Of a stretch of 45,877 nucleotides of DNA, positions 15,631-24,063 are shown piece after piece (position 1 is the first letter of the stretch; each line of letters begins with the position of its first letter). The notes beneath the pieces are model-generated. The model was given only the letters and a program-made list of their open reading frames with translations, did not search any database and was not told the origin of the DNA. A program made the translations under genes and the position numbers. This DNA comes from Streptomyces lateritius (lineage in GTDB: Bacteria; Actinomycetota; Actinomycetes; Streptomycetales; Streptomycetaceae). The stretch spans positions 205,104 through 250,980 of the forward strand of contig NZ_BMTO01000011.1 of NCBI RefSeq assembly GCF_014649715.1. The letters run 5' to 3'.

Positions 15631-15718
15631 GGAGTCTTCACTCAGGACGACATGGCGTCAAGGGCACACTTTCAGCATGGGGCCATGGAAGCCGGGCGCC
15701 ACCGGCCACCTTGGACGT

Positions 15719-15733
15719 TTCCATGAAGTGGAA
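15719..15733. promoter_or_regulatory. TTCC-N7-GGAA palindrome between allB and allR
   Basis: TTCCA-TGAAG-TGGAA is a perfect 15-bp inverted repeat, the size and type of IclR-family operators. It lies about 185 bp upstream of the allR start and 136 bp upstream of allB. The same TTCC-N7-GGAA form occurs at 22001-22015 (malate synthase) and 37867-37881 (hydroxypyruvate isomerase). It may serve allR autoregulation. Confidence 0.65.
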
Positions 15734-15917
15734 GAGGAATTTCGTACAGTAGAACGTAGCTCCGCACATGCGGGGAGGAGCCGGACTCCGCCGGGCAACC
15801 GTCGACACCGGACAAACACCCCTCTGACCGGCCCGGACGCCGCGGCCGGGGCCGTGTGTCCGGACGGACGGCCCGGTAGGCTGCTGCCTTGCCCGCCTGC
15901 CCCGAAAGGACCTTGAC

Positions 15918-16727
15918 GTGCCGACGTCCAGCGCCAGCACCACCGACGCCGCCAAGCCCGCCGCCGCGAGCGGTGGCGTCCAGTCCCTCGAGCGTGCCTT
16001 CGATCTCCTGGAGCGGATGGCCGACGCCGGGGGCGAGGTCGGGCTGAGTGAGCTCTCCGCCAGCAGCGGGCTGCCGCTGCCCACCATCCACCGGCTGATG
16101 CGCACCCTCGTGGCCTGCGGTTACGTACGCCAGCAGCCCAACCGCCGGTACGCCCTCGGCCCCCGCCTGATCCGCCTCGGGGAGTCGGCCTCCCGGCTCC
16201 TGGGTACCTGGGCCCGCCCGTACCTCGCGCGGCTCGTCGAGGAGACGGGCGAGACCGCGAACATGGCTCTGCTCGACGGCGACGAGATCGTGTACGTCGC
16301 CCAGGTGCCGTCCAAGCACTCGATGCGCATGTTCACCGAGGTCGGCCGGCGGGTGCTGCCGCACTCCACGGGTGTGGGCAAGGCGCTGCTCGCGCACACG
16401 CCGCCGGAGGAGGTCCGCGCGCTGCTCGCCCGTACGGGCATGCCGGCCGCGACCGAGAAGACGATCACCACGCCGGAGGGCTTCCTGGACGCGCTCGCGC
16501 TGGTGCGGGACGCGGGATACGCGGTCGACGACAACGAGCAGGAGATAGGGGTCCGCCGCCTCGCGGTACCCGTCCCCAACTCCCCCACGGCGGCGGCCAT
16601 CTCGATCTCGGGCCCGGCGGGCCGCGTGACGGAGGCGGCGACGGAGAAGATCGTCCCCATCCTCCAGCAGGTCGCCGAGGAACTTTCCACCGCCCTCGCC
16701 AACACAGCGGGCAACGGCGGCGCGTAG
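15918..16727 (+). CDS. allR: IclR-family transcriptional regulator, allantoin pathway repressor (AllR type)
   Basis: A 269-residue regulator. The N-terminal winged helix (about residues 20-85: GVQSLERAFDLLERM, LSELSASSGLPLPTIHRLM, YVRQQPNRRYALGPRL) is followed by the IclR effector domain with MALLDGDEIVYVAQVPS, LPHSTGVGKALLA and the small-ligand pocket GYAVDDNEQEIGVRRLAVPV. Streptomyces coelicolor AllR is an IclR protein encoded next to allantoin genes that represses them, and gene position here is the same. The GTG start at 15918 has GAAAGGA 7-8 nt upstream. Effectors cannot be read from sequence; pathway intermediates such as allantoate or glyoxylate are likely. Confidence 0.87.
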   Translation: MPTSSASTTDAAKPAAASGGVQSLERAFDLLERMADAGGEVGLSELSASSGLPLPTIHRLMRTLVACGYVRQQPNRRYALGPRLIRLGESASRLLGTWARPYLARLVEETGETANMALLDGDEIVYVAQVPSKHSMRMFTEVGRRVLPHSTGVGKALLAHTPPEEVRALLARTGMPAATEKTITTPEGFLDALALVRDAGYAVDDNEQEIGVRRLAVPVPNSPTAAAISISGPAGRVTEAATEKIVPILQQVAEELSTALANTAGNGGA

Positions 16728-16742
16728 CCTCCAGCGCCCCCC

Positions 16743-16953
16743 GTCGTGGGCATCCCGCCCCCAGCCGGGGCGGCACCCATCCCCCGCCCCCGCCGGTCGT
16801 GGGCAACTGTTCCGCCGGGGCGGAACGGGTGGGAAACGACACCCCACCGGCGCCGCGCCTGTGGTGACCGTACGGACCGGGAGCCAGGCCCCGGCAAGGG
16901 CGCCGTCCCCTGTGCCCACCCGTCCCGCCCTGCGGGACGAACGCCCGCGACGG
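16743..16953. repeat. Three copies of an intergenic palindromic repeat
   Basis: Copies at 16743-16783 and 16796-16840 are in one direction and 16911-16953 is reversed. Each has the frame GTCGTGGGCA ... GGGTGGG around a GC-rich hairpin: GTTCCGCC/GGCGGAAC in copy 2, CGTCCCGC/GCGGGACG in copy 3 and CCCGCCCC/GGGGCGG in copy 1. They fill most of the 296-bp gap between allR and the ABC-transporter operon; I see no gene there. The form resembles dispersed palindromic elements found between Streptomyces genes. The hairpins may also act as terminators for the two convergent genes. Confidence 0.7.
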
Positions 16954-17023
16954 GGCGGGGCGGGCGGCGAAACGGGGGAGGCCCGCGGGCGGAGGCCCGG
17001 CGGTGGGCATCGGCCCCGGTGGT

Positions 17024-17704
17024 TCAGGCAGGGGGCGGCTGGGACAGGCGGCCGTCGTGGACGGTCACCGTACGGTCGGCCGTGGCCAAGTGCGTGCGGT
17101 CGTGGGTCACCAGGATCGTCGCCGTGCCACGGTCCCGGGTGAGCGCCGCCAGGAGGCTCACGATCGCCGCGCCCCGCTCGTGGTCCAGGGCGCTCGTGGG
17201 CTCGTCGACGAGGAGGACCGCCGGCTCGTTCATCAGGGCGCGGGCGAGCGTGACGCGCTGGCGCTGGCCGCCGGAGAGCTGGTGCGGCCGGCGGCCCGCC
17301 AGGTCCGCGAGGCCGACCGCGTCCAGGAGCGTCAGCGCCCGCTCCCGTACCGCCTTCGGCTTGGCGCCCGAGAGGTGCGCCATCACCTGCAGCTGCTCCA
17401 CCGCCGTCAGCGACGCCAGCAGATTCGGCTGCTGGAAGACGATCCCGATCCGCTCCCGCCGCAGCGCCGCCTTCCCCGCCGGGTTTAGCGCCCCGGTGTC
17501 CGCACCGGCCACCACGACCCGCCCCCGGTCCGGGGGGACGAGCGTCGCCGCCACCGCGAGCAGGCTGGACTTGCCGGAGCCGGACGGTCCCACAACCGCG
17601 GTGAGACGGCCCGCCGGGACCTCCAGCGAGACGGAGTCGAGTGCCGTGAGGCGCCCGTCCCCGTCCGGGTAGGTCAAGGTCACATCGTCCAGAACAAGAC
17701 TCAT
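17024..17704 (-). CDS. MacB/LolD-type ABC transporter ATP-binding protein
   Basis: A 226-residue ATPase with Walker A (GPSGSGKS), Q-loop (FQQPNLL), signature (LSGGQRQRV), Walker B (LLVDEPT), D-loop (SALD) and H-loop (VTHD). All are typical of the LolD/MacB/FtsE branch that works with FtsX-fold permeases in export or mechanotransmission. Its ATG overlaps the permease stop (ATGA). The pair is divergent from a two-component system, an arrangement common for exporters that respond to cell-envelope stress or antimicrobial compounds. Confidence 0.94.
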   Translation of the reverse strand: MSLVLDDVTLTYPDGDGRLTALDSVSLEVPAGRLTAVVGPSGSGKSSLLAVAATLVPPDRGRVVVAGADTGALNPAGKAALRRERIGIVFQQPNLLASLTAVEQLQVMAHLSGAKPKAVRERALTLLDAVGLADLAGRRPHQLSGGQRQRVTLARALMNEPAVLLVDEPTSALDHERGAAIVSLLAALTRDRGTATILVTHDRTHLATADRTVTVHDGRLSQPPPA

Positions 17705-18786
17705 CGTGCGCTCCCGAGGGCGGTCAGGGGGTCGACGGCGGTGATCCGCCGGATGGACAGGGCCGCGCCGAGCACACCGAGCACGATCATCACCGCGGCC
17801 GGGCCGAGCACGGTGAGCGGCTCCAGGACGAACGGCACGTCCCCGCCGCTGACCAGCGCGCCGACGATCACCGCGAGGCCGGTACCGAGCAGGGTGCCCG
17901 CGCCCAGCATGAGCACCGCCTGACCGAGGGCGTCCCTGAGGAGGTACGGGGTCGAGGCGCCGAGCGCCTTGAGGACGGCGACGTCACCGCTGCGCTGGAT
18001 CGTCCAGACCGTAAAGAAGGCCCCTATGACGAGCGCGGAGATGACGAAGAGGAAGCCCCGCATGAGCTGAAGGGAACCGTTCTCGGCCTGGTACGACCCT
18101 ATGGCGGTGAGCGCTTCGTCCACGGTCCTCGACTCCGTTCCCGCCGCCCGGTCGCCGGCCGCGAGATCCGCCCCGCCGGACGTCCTCAGCACGATGACGG
18201 TGGCCTGCTCCTCGGGGGTCGTGCCGTTGTGCCCGAGCCTCTGCCAGTCGTCGAGCGAGGTCCACGCGACGGGCGTGTGGCTGTACGAGGCGTCGCCCGC
18301 GACCGCCGCGACGGTGGCCTCCAGCGGGCCCAGCCGTACCGCCTCTCCCACGCTCGCCCCCAGCTCCTCGGCGGCGGACGCCGAGAGCACGACGCGCCCC
18401 GGCCCGAGCTTCCCGCTCCCGGGCGCGATCCCGGCCGCCGGTTCCGTACCGAAGGCGGAGACCGCGGCCGTACGGTCCCCCGCGGCGGCGTTGAGCGTAC
18501 GGATCCCGAGCGGCTCGGCGCTCCTCACCCCGGGCCGCCCGGCCCACCGCCGCCACTGGCTCTCGGTCACCGCCGAGTTGGTGAAGGAGACCGACTGCCC
18601 GGAGGGCGGGGCGGCGAAGGCCAGCCGGTCCGCCGGCAGCCCGGTGATCGCCGAGATGTTCTCACGGGCGAGTCCGGCGGTCAGCCCGGACAGCAGTCCG
18701 ACGAGCAGGGTGATCAGCACGATCACGGTGCCCATCAAGGTGAATCGCCCTCTGGCGAATCTCAGGTCTCTCCATGCCACGAACAT
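17701..18786 (-). CDS. FtsX/MacB-type ABC transporter permease
   Basis: A 361-residue protein: one N-terminal transmembrane helix (GTVIVLITLLVGLLSGL), an exposed domain of about 210 residues, then three more helices. The last region ends ALSIRRITAVDPLTALG, a typical FtsX-family C-terminus. This 1+3 topology is that of MacB-like permeases, which move substrates on the outer face of the membrane. ATG at 18786 is chosen because GGAG is suitably placed upstream; an earlier in-frame codon would add 21 residues. No membrane fusion partner is encoded nearby, as expected for a Gram-positive cell. Confidence 0.92.
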   Translation of the reverse strand: MFVAWRDLRFARGRFTLMGTVIVLITLLVGLLSGLTAGLARENISAITGLPADRLAFAAPPSGQSVSFTNSAVTESQWRRWAGRPGVRSAEPLGIRTLNAAAGDRTAAVSAFGTEPAAGIAPGSGKLGPGRVVLSASAAEELGASVGEAVRLGPLEATVAAVAGDASYSHTPVAWTSLDDWQRLGHNGTTPEEQATVIVLRTSGGADLAAGDRAAGTESRTVDEALTAIGSYQAENGSLQLMRGFLFVISALVIGAFFTVWTIQRSGDVAVLKALGASTPYLLRDALGQAVLMLGAGTLLGTGLAVIVGALVSGGDVPFVLEPLTVLGPAAVMIVLGVLGAALSIRRITAVDPLTALGSAR

Positions 18787-18898
18787 GGGCTCCAGGGTGC
18801 TGGGCCGGAGCGGGCCGGGACATCGCGCCACGGATGGCTCCGCAATCAAACTTTCGGTTGAGTCCGGATTGTCTGCCCCGGCCTACGCTGGAGGGATC

Positions 18899-20158
18899 AT
18901 GGATCCGCGTTCCCTCACCCCCGTCCTGCGCGTGCTGCGCCTCTGCCTGCATCTGCTGCTGGCGGGGCTGCTGGCGCTGGCCGCGCTCCGGGCCGACTCG
19001 GCCGGAGGTGCGGCCCTGGCGGCGCTCACGAGCGCGGTCTACGCGGCCGGTTTTCTGCCCTCCGTACAGGAGTCGCGGCGGGCGGCCGGGGTCTGGCTCG
19101 GCGTGCTGTGCGCGTCCTGGCTGGCGCTGCTGTGGCTGACCCCGGAGGGGCTCTGGGTGGCGTTCCCGCTGTACTTCCTCCAGCTGCATCTGCTGCCGGT
19201 GCGCTGGTCGGTCCCGTCGGTGGCGCTGACGGCGTGCGCGGCGATCCTGTCGTACGTACGGCACGGCGCGCCGCTCAATCCGGGCGTCTTCATAGGTCCG
19301 CTGCTGGGCGCGGCGGTGGCCGTGGCGACGGTGCTGGGCTACCAGGCGCTGTACCGGGAGAGCGAGCGGCGGCGCCGGATGGTGGAGGAGCTGATCGCGA
19401 CCCGGGCGGAGCTGGCGGCGGCCGAGCGGCACGCGGGCACGCTGGCGGAGCGGGAGCGGCTCGCGCGGGAGATCCACGACACCCTGGCGCAGGGCCTCTC
19501 CTCGATCCAGCTGCTGCTGCGGGCCGCGGAGCGGACGCTGCCGGAGGACTCGCCTGCCGCCGGGCACATCGAACGGGCGCGGCGGGCGGCGCAGGACAAC
19601 CTCGCGGAGGCCCGGCGGTTCGTCCGGGCGCTGTCGCCGCCGGACCTGGAGCACGGTTCGCTGGCGGCGGCGCTGGAGCGGCTCTGCGAGCCGGGCGTGG
19701 CGGGGACAGCGGCGGCCGGTCCGGACGGAACGGAGTCCGACGGGCCGGAGCGGGACGGAACGGTGCCGGCCGGGACAGGGCCGCGGGTGCGGTTCTCCAT
19801 GAGCGGGACACCGGTGGAACTGCCCACGCCCTACGAGGTGGCGCTCTTGCGGATCGCCCAGTCGGCGCTGGCCAACACGGTGCGGCACGCCTCTGCGGCT
19901 CGGGCGGAGATCACGCTGTCGTTCATGGACGCGTCGGTGACGCTGGACGTCGTCGACGACGGCAAGGGCTTCGACCCCGCTCGGGTCGCGTCCTCCGCCG
20001 AGGGCGGGTTCGGGCTGCCGGCGATGTGCTCGCGGGCGGAGTCGCTGGGCGGCACGTTCGCGGTCGAGTCCGCGCCCGGTCAGGGCACGGCCGTCGCCGT
20101 CTCCCTGCCCCTGCCTGTCACCCCTCCCGTCCCTCTTCCCACCGGAGTGTCGACATGA
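18899..20158 (+). CDS. Sensor histidine kinase (HisKA_3 type, six transmembrane helices)
   Basis: A 419-residue membrane kinase. Residues 8-150 contain about six hydrophobic helices with minimal loops. A coiled-coil linker (about 152-185) leads to the phosphoacceptor H193 in REIHDTLAQGLSS. The ATPase domain shows LRIAQSALANTVRHA (N-box), VVDDGKGFDP and the Gly-rich GGFGLPAMCSRAESLGG. A Gly/Pro/Asp-rich insertion around residues 275-300 (DGTESDGPERDGT) interrupts the ATPase domain and looks like low-complexity slack. GGAGGG lies 4 nt before the ATG at 18899. It partners the overlapping response regulator gene and is divergent from the MacB-like exporter. Confidence 0.94.
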   Translation: MDPRSLTPVLRVLRLCLHLLLAGLLALAALRADSAGGAALAALTSAVYAAGFLPSVQESRRAAGVWLGVLCASWLALLWLTPEGLWVAFPLYFLQLHLLPVRWSVPSVALTACAAILSYVRHGAPLNPGVFIGPLLGAAVAVATVLGYQALYRESERRRRMVEELIATRAELAAAERHAGTLAERERLAREIHDTLAQGLSSIQLLLRAAERTLPEDSPAAGHIERARRAAQDNLAEARRFVRALSPPDLEHGSLAAALERLCEPGVAGTAAAGPDGTESDGPERDGTVPAGTGPRVRFSMSGTPVELPTPYEVALLRIAQSALANTVRHASAARAEITLSFMDASVTLDVVDDGKGFDPARVASSAEGGFGLPAMCSRAESLGGTFAVESAPGQGTAVAVSLPLPVTPPVPLPTGVST

Positions 20159-20781
20159 CGATCCGTCTCCTGCTCGCCGACGACCATCCGGTGGTACGGG
20201 CGGGACTGCGGGCGGTCCTGGCCGCGGAGCCGGACTTCGCCGTGGTCGGCGAGGCGGCCACGGCCGAGCGCGCGGTCGAGCTGGCCGCGGCGGGCGGGGT
20301 GGAGGTGGTCCTGATGGACCTGCAGTTCGGGTCAGGGATGCATGGCTCGGAGGCGACCGCGGCGATCACGTCCCGTACCGGCGGGCCCCGGGTCCTGGTG
20401 CTGACCACGTACGACACGGACGCGGACATCCTGGCGGCGGTGGAGGCGGGCGCGGCGGGCTACCTGCTGAAGGACGCGCCGCCCGAGGAGCTGGCGGCGG
20501 CGGTCCGTACGGCGGCGGCGGGCCAGTCGGCGCTCGCACCGGCCGTGGCGCACCGGTTGATGGACCGGATGCGGACACCGGCAGAGGCGCTGACGAAGCG
20601 GGAGCTGGAGGTCTTGCAGCTGGTGGGCGAGGGCCTGTCGAACCAGCAGATCAGCAAGGTGCTCTTTCTCAGCCAGGCGACGGTGAAGTCCCATCTGGTG
20701 CACATCTTCGCCAAGCTGGGCGTCGACTCGCGCACGGCGGCGGTGGCGGCGGCGACGGCCCGCCGCCTGATCCGGAGGTGA
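20155..20781 (+). CDS. NarL/LuxR-family response regulator
   Basis: A 208-residue regulator whose ATG overlaps the kinase stop (ATGA). The receiver domain has DDHP, phosphoacceptor D55 in LMDLQFG, a Thr in LTTYD and the Lys in LLKDAPPEE. The C-terminal LuxR helix-turn-helix reads LTKRELEVLQLVGEGLSNQQ then SQATVKSHLVHIFAKL. It presumably controls the divergent MacB-like exporter, since it is otherwise isolated. The 112-bp divergent region (18787-18898) contains the partial palindrome TCAAACTTTCGGTTGA at 18846-18861 that could be its site. Confidence 0.94.
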   Translation: MTIRLLLADDHPVVRAGLRAVLAAEPDFAVVGEAATAERAVELAAAGGVEVVLMDLQFGSGMHGSEATAAITSRTGGPRVLVLTTYDTDADILAAVEAGAAGYLLKDAPPEELAAAVRTAAAGQSALAPAVAHRLMDRMRTPAEALTKRELEVLQLVGEGLSNQQISKVLFLSQATVKSHLVHIFAKLGVDSRTAAVAAATARRLIRR

Positions 20782-20786
20782 TCACC

Positions 20787-20840
20787 GAGGGGGCGGTCAG
20801 GCCCGCGGTCCTCGTCCGGCCCGCGGGTCCCCTCCCCCGC
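20787..20840. terminator. GC-rich hairpin between convergent genes
   Basis: CCCGCGG (20802-20808) and CCGCGGG (20821-20827) form an inner stem. Flanking GAGGGGGCGG and CCCCTCCCCCGCTC can extend it. The structure lies between the response-regulator stop and the stop of the convergent small gene. Confidence 0.45.
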
Positions 20841-21164
20841 TCAGGGCGCCTCGCGTGACGGCTCCCCGAAGAGCTCGACCGCCTCACGGACCCCCGCGAG
20901 GCCGTTCGAAAGGGCGCTGACGGAGCCGATCGCGCCGGCGATCACCAGCAGGGAGCGGCGCAGCCGCCGTACCTCGGGGATCCCGCTCACAGCCATCGCG
21001 TGCAGCGCGGCCAGTTCGTCCTCGGCGATCCCCCGGTCGGCGAACTCCGCCCGGTGGGCCGCCAGTTCGCGACGGAGCCGGGAGACGGCGGTGGTCAGCT
21101 CCGCCACCCTCGGGTCCTCGCCGCCGCCGGTTGTCACACGCCTCTGCCCCACGCTTCGCAACAC
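20841..21164 (-). CDS. Small helical protein of unknown function
   Basis: A 107-residue protein starting VLRSVGQRRVTTGGGEDPRV. It is chosen at GTG 21164 because GGGGGAG lies about 6 nt upstream. Residues 20-60 (AELTTAVSRLRRELAAHRAEFADRG) look like an amphipathic helix or coiled coil. The C-terminal third has a moderately hydrophobic stretch (RRSLLVIAGAIGSVSALSNGLAGV). No catalytic motif is visible and I do not recognise a named family. It is divergent from the MocA-like gene. Confidence 0.65.
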   Translation of the reverse strand: MLRSVGQRRVTTGGGEDPRVAELTTAVSRLRRELAAHRAEFADRGIAEDELAALHAMAVSGIPEVRRLRRSLLVIAGAIGSVSALSNGLAGVREAVELFGEPSREAP

Positions 21165-21319
21165 GGTTCTCCCCCTCGCACGACTCTGTGCGGTTGTCCG
21201 GGCGCCCAGGGTCGCGGGCAAGTTAACGCCATCGTGCGCCGGCGGCGCCACTCCGTGGGCGTAATTCAGGCCTACGTGTGTACGGGCCCCTATGACGCCC
21301 CATGAGGTATGCAGGGCTC

Positions 21320-21934
21320 ATGACGCACACGGAGCACACCCCTCCCCTGATCGCCGGCCTGCTGCTCGCCGCGGGCGGGGGACGGCGGCTCGGCGGCCGT
21401 CCCAAGGCACTCCTGACCCACCGCGGCCGTCCGCTGGTCGAGCACGCGGTGCGCGTGCTGCGGGAGGGCGGCTGCGAGGTGGTCCACGTGGTGCTGGGCG
21501 CCTCGGCCGATCACGTACGGGAGCTGTCACAGCTGCCCGGTTGCGTCCTGGTCGACAACCCGGAGTGGGCCGAGGGCATGGGGTCGTCGCTGCGGGCCGG
21601 TCTGGCCTCGCTGGCGGCCGAGGCGCTGCCGGTGGACGCGGCCCTGGTGAGCCTGGTGGACCAGCCGGGGATCGGCGCCGAGGCGGTGGCGCGGGTCCGG
21701 TCGGCGTACCGCTCGCGCGACGCCCTGGTGGCGGCTTCGTACGGCGGCGAGCGTGGCCATCCGGTGCTCTTCGGCGCGGACCGCTGGGCGGGGATCGCGG
21801 CGGGGGCGGTCGGTGACCAGGGAGCGCGCGACTATCTGAAGGAGCACCGGGATGCGATCACGCTGGTGGACTGCTCGGATGTGGCCGAGCCGTACGACAT
21901 CGACACGGAGGCGGATCTGGCGCACCTTGAGTGA
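21320..21934 (+). CDS. MobA/MocA-like nucleotidyltransferase (molybdenum cofactor cytidylyltransferase family)
   Basis: A 204-residue NTP-transferase. The nucleotide-binding signature LLLAAGGGRRLGGRPKALL begins near residue 14. It is followed by LVDNPEWAEGMGSSLRAG and the metal-binding LVDQPGIG, the pattern of MocA-type enzymes that attach CMP to molybdopterin for xanthine dehydrogenase-type enzymes. In this purine-degradation neighbourhood that role would make sense, although no molybdenum hydroxylase gene lies in the window. ATG at 21320 is preferred over the one at 21302, which lacks a ribosome binding site. Related proteins transfer nucleotides to other acceptors, so the exact product is uncertain. 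Confidence 0.82.
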   Translation: MTHTEHTPPLIAGLLLAAGGGRRLGGRPKALLTHRGRPLVEHAVRVLREGGCEVVHVVLGASADHVRELSQLPGCVLVDNPEWAEGMGSSLRAGLASLAAEALPVDAALVSLVDQPGIGAEAVARVRSAYRSRDALVAASYGGERGHPVLFGADRWAGIAAGAVGDQGARDYLKEHRDAITLVDCSDVAEPYDIDTEADLAHLE

Positions 21935-21982
21935 AGGGGGTGGCACTGAGCGCCACGTTCTGTCGATCCGGAGAATCTCGAC

Positions 21983-21999
21983 ATCAACAAACCATTGAA
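21983..21999. promoter_or_regulatory. TTCAAC-N5-GTTGAA-type operator overlapping the aceB -35
   Basis: ATCAAC-AAACC-ATTGAA matches the 6-5-6 palindrome of 15614-15630 at 10 of 12 arm positions. Its right arm contains the likely -35 hexamer TTGAAC (21995-22000), so a bound protein would block RNA polymerase. Confidence 0.65.
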
Positions 22000-22023
22000 C
22001 TTCCACCATGAGGAAACTAGTAT
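21995..22023 (+). promoter_or_regulatory. aceB promoter
   Basis: -35 TTGAAC (21995-22000), a 17-bp spacer, and -10 TAGTAT (22018-22023). The pair is well matched to the primary sigma-factor consensus. It predicts a transcript start near 22030 and a leader of about 130 nt. Two different palindromes overlap it. Confidence 0.65.
22001..22015. promoter_or_regulatory. TTCC-N7-GGAA palindrome inside the aceB spacer
   Basis: TTCC-ACCATGA-GGAA occupies almost the whole spacer between the aceB -35 and -10. The same 4-7-4 form occurs between allB and allR and in front of hyi. This position predicts repression. Confidence 0.65.
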
Positions 22024-22159
22024 CCACTGTTCAGAAGCGCCTGACCTTGTGACGGCGCTCGCGGCCGTATCTCGGCGCCTGCGGCACTCCGTGCCGATCC
22101 GCGACGCCCGGCGGCCGCAAGGCACCGCCCGTGAAGCCCGCTGAAGGAAGTGACAGTTC

Positions 22160-23791
22160 ATGTCCGCACCAGCGCCGTCCCCCCTGGCCGTCGTCGAAAC
22201 CGAGCCCCTGCCGAGGCAGGAGGAGGTGCTCACCGACGCGGCCCTCGCCTTCGTGGCGGAGCTGCACCGGCGGTTCACGCCGCGCCGGGACGAGCTCCTC
22301 GCCCGCCGGGCGGAGCGCCGCGCCGAGATCGCCCGTACCTCGACGCTCGACTTCCTCCCGGAGACCGCCGCGATCCGCGCGGACGACTCCTGGCGGGTCG
22401 CGCCGGCCCCGGCGGCCCTGAACGACCGCCGTGTCGAGATCACCGGCCCGACCGACCGCAAGATGACGATCAACGCGCTGAATTCGGGCGCGAAGGTGTG
22501 GCTCGCCGACTTCGAGGACGCCTCGGCGCCGACCTGGGAGAACGTGGTCCTGGGACAGGTCAACCTGATCGACGCGTACACCCGGAAGATCGACTTCACG
22601 GACCCCAAGTCGGGCAAGTCCTACGCCCTCAAGCCGGCCGACGAGCTGGCCACGGTCGTGATGCGCCCGCGCGGCTGGCACCTGGAGGAGCGTCACCTGA
22701 CCTTCGAGGGCCGCCCGGTCCCCGGCGCCCTGGTCGACTTCGGCCTGTACTTCTTCCACAACGCCAAGCGGCTCATCGAGCTCGGCAAGGGCCCGTACTT
22801 CTACCTCCCGAAGACGGAGTCGCACCTGGAGGCCCGCCTCTGGAACGACATCTTCGTCTACGCGCAGGACTACGTCGGCATCCCGCAGGGCACCGTGCGC
22901 GCCACCGTCCTGATCGAGACGATCACGGCGGCGTACGAGATGGAGGAGATCCTCTACGAGCTCCGCGACCACGCCGCGGGCCTCAACGCCGGCCGCTGGG
23001 ACTACCTCTTCTCCATCGTCAAGAACTTCCGTGACGGCGGCGCCAGGTTCGTCCTCCCGGACCGCAACGCGGTGACGATGACGGCCCCGTTCATGCGGGC
23101 GTACACCGAACTCCTCGTCCGCACCTGCCACAAGCGCGGCGCGCACGCGATCGGCGGCATGGCGGCGTTCATCCCGTCGCGCCGCGACGCCGAGGTCAAC
23201 AAGGTCGCCTTCGAGAAGGTCAAGGCGGACAAGGACCGCGAGGCGGGCGACGGCTTCGACGGCTCCTGGGTCGCCCACCCGGACCTCGTCCCGATCGCGA
23301 TGGCCTCCTTCGACGCGGTCCTCGGCGACCGGCCGAACCAGAAGGACCGGCTGCGCGAGGACGTCCATGTCGAGGGCCCCGAACTCATCGACATCGCCTC
23401 CCTGGACGCGCACCCCACGTACGAGGGCCTGCGCAACGCGGTCCAGGTCGGCATCCGCTACATCGAGGCCTGGCTCCGCGGCCTCGGCGCGGTCGCCATC
23501 TTCAACCTGATGGAGGACGCCGCCACGGCCGAGATCTCGCGCTCGCAGATCTGGCAGTGGATCAACGCGGGTGTCGAATTCCAGCACGCCGGACAGACCG
23601 TGCGGGCCACTCCGGAACTGGCCCGCGAGGTCGCGGCGGAGGAACTGGCCGCGATCCGCGCGGAGATCGGCGAGGAGGCATTCGCGGCCGGCAAGTGGCA
23701 GCAGGCCCACGACCTCCTGCTCCACGTCTCCCTCGACGCCGACTACGCGGACTTCCTGACCCTCCCGGCGTACGAGCAGCTGATCGGCTGA
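22160..23791 (+). CDS. aceB: Malate synthase (isoform A type)
   Basis: Condenses glyoxylate with acetyl-CoA to malate. At 543 residues it is the length of isoform A. Catalytic regions include the Arg in VMRPRGWHL, the long conserved block FHNAKRLIELGKGPYFYLPK, VLIETITAAYEMEEILYEL (metal-binding Glu region) and the catalytic Asp in FNLMEDAATAEISRSQIWQW. GAAGGAAG precedes the ATG at 22160. In this setting it most likely consumes glyoxylate derived from allantoin rather than from isocitrate lyase, for which no gene is present here. The promoter has both palindrome types found at the allantoin genes. A clear intrinsic terminator follows. Confidence 0.97.
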   Translation: MSAPAPSPLAVVETEPLPRQEEVLTDAALAFVAELHRRFTPRRDELLARRAERRAEIARTSTLDFLPETAAIRADDSWRVAPAPAALNDRRVEITGPTDRKMTINALNSGAKVWLADFEDASAPTWENVVLGQVNLIDAYTRKIDFTDPKSGKSYALKPADELATVVMRPRGWHLEERHLTFEGRPVPGALVDFGLYFFHNAKRLIELGKGPYFYLPKTESHLEARLWNDIFVYAQDYVGIPQGTVRATVLIETITAAYEMEEILYELRDHAAGLNAGRWDYLFSIVKNFRDGGARFVLPDRNAVTMTAPFMRAYTELLVRTCHKRGAHAIGGMAAFIPSRRDAEVNKVAFEKVKADKDREAGDGFDGSWVAHPDLVPIAMASFDAVLGDRPNQKDRLREDVHVEGPELIDIASLDAHPTYEGLRNAVQVGIRYIEAWLRGLGAVAIFNLMEDAATAEISRSQIWQWINAGVEFQHAGQTVRATPELAREVAAEELAAIRAEIGEEAFAAGKWQQAHDLLLHVSLDADYADFLTLPAYEQLIG

Positions 23792-23875
23792 GTCGCCCAC
23801 CTGCTGATCGACTTCTTCTGACCGGCCGACCCGCACAGCGGCCGAGCAGTGTCCCGGCGGTGACCGGGGAAAACA

Positions 23876-23922
23876 GGCTCCGCCCCTGGTGAACGCAGAG
23901 CACCGGGGGCGGAGCCCTTTTC
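23876..23922 (+). terminator. Intrinsic terminator after malate synthase
   Basis: GGCTCCGCCCCTGGTG (23876-23891) pairs with CACCGGGGGCGGAGCC (23901-23916) around a short loop, followed by CTTTTC. The stem has about 15 pairs with one mismatch. The T-run makes it one of the clearest terminators of the window. Confidence 0.85.
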
Positions 23923-24063
23923 GATCCGGGGCGTTTCACAGGGCATGTGACGCAACCGAGACGTGCGGCTACCTAGCGGTAACAAGCCACGGCGTGCCAG
24001 ATTCCGCATGCCACCGGCCGGCGGCTGACCCTCACTCCACTGCAAGGACGCAGGAGCGCAGCC

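Noticed and set aside
15677..15917. A small gene in the allB-allR gap beginning ATGGGGCCATGG
   Set aside because: It has no ribosome binding site, would run through the palindrome, and has no recognisable product.
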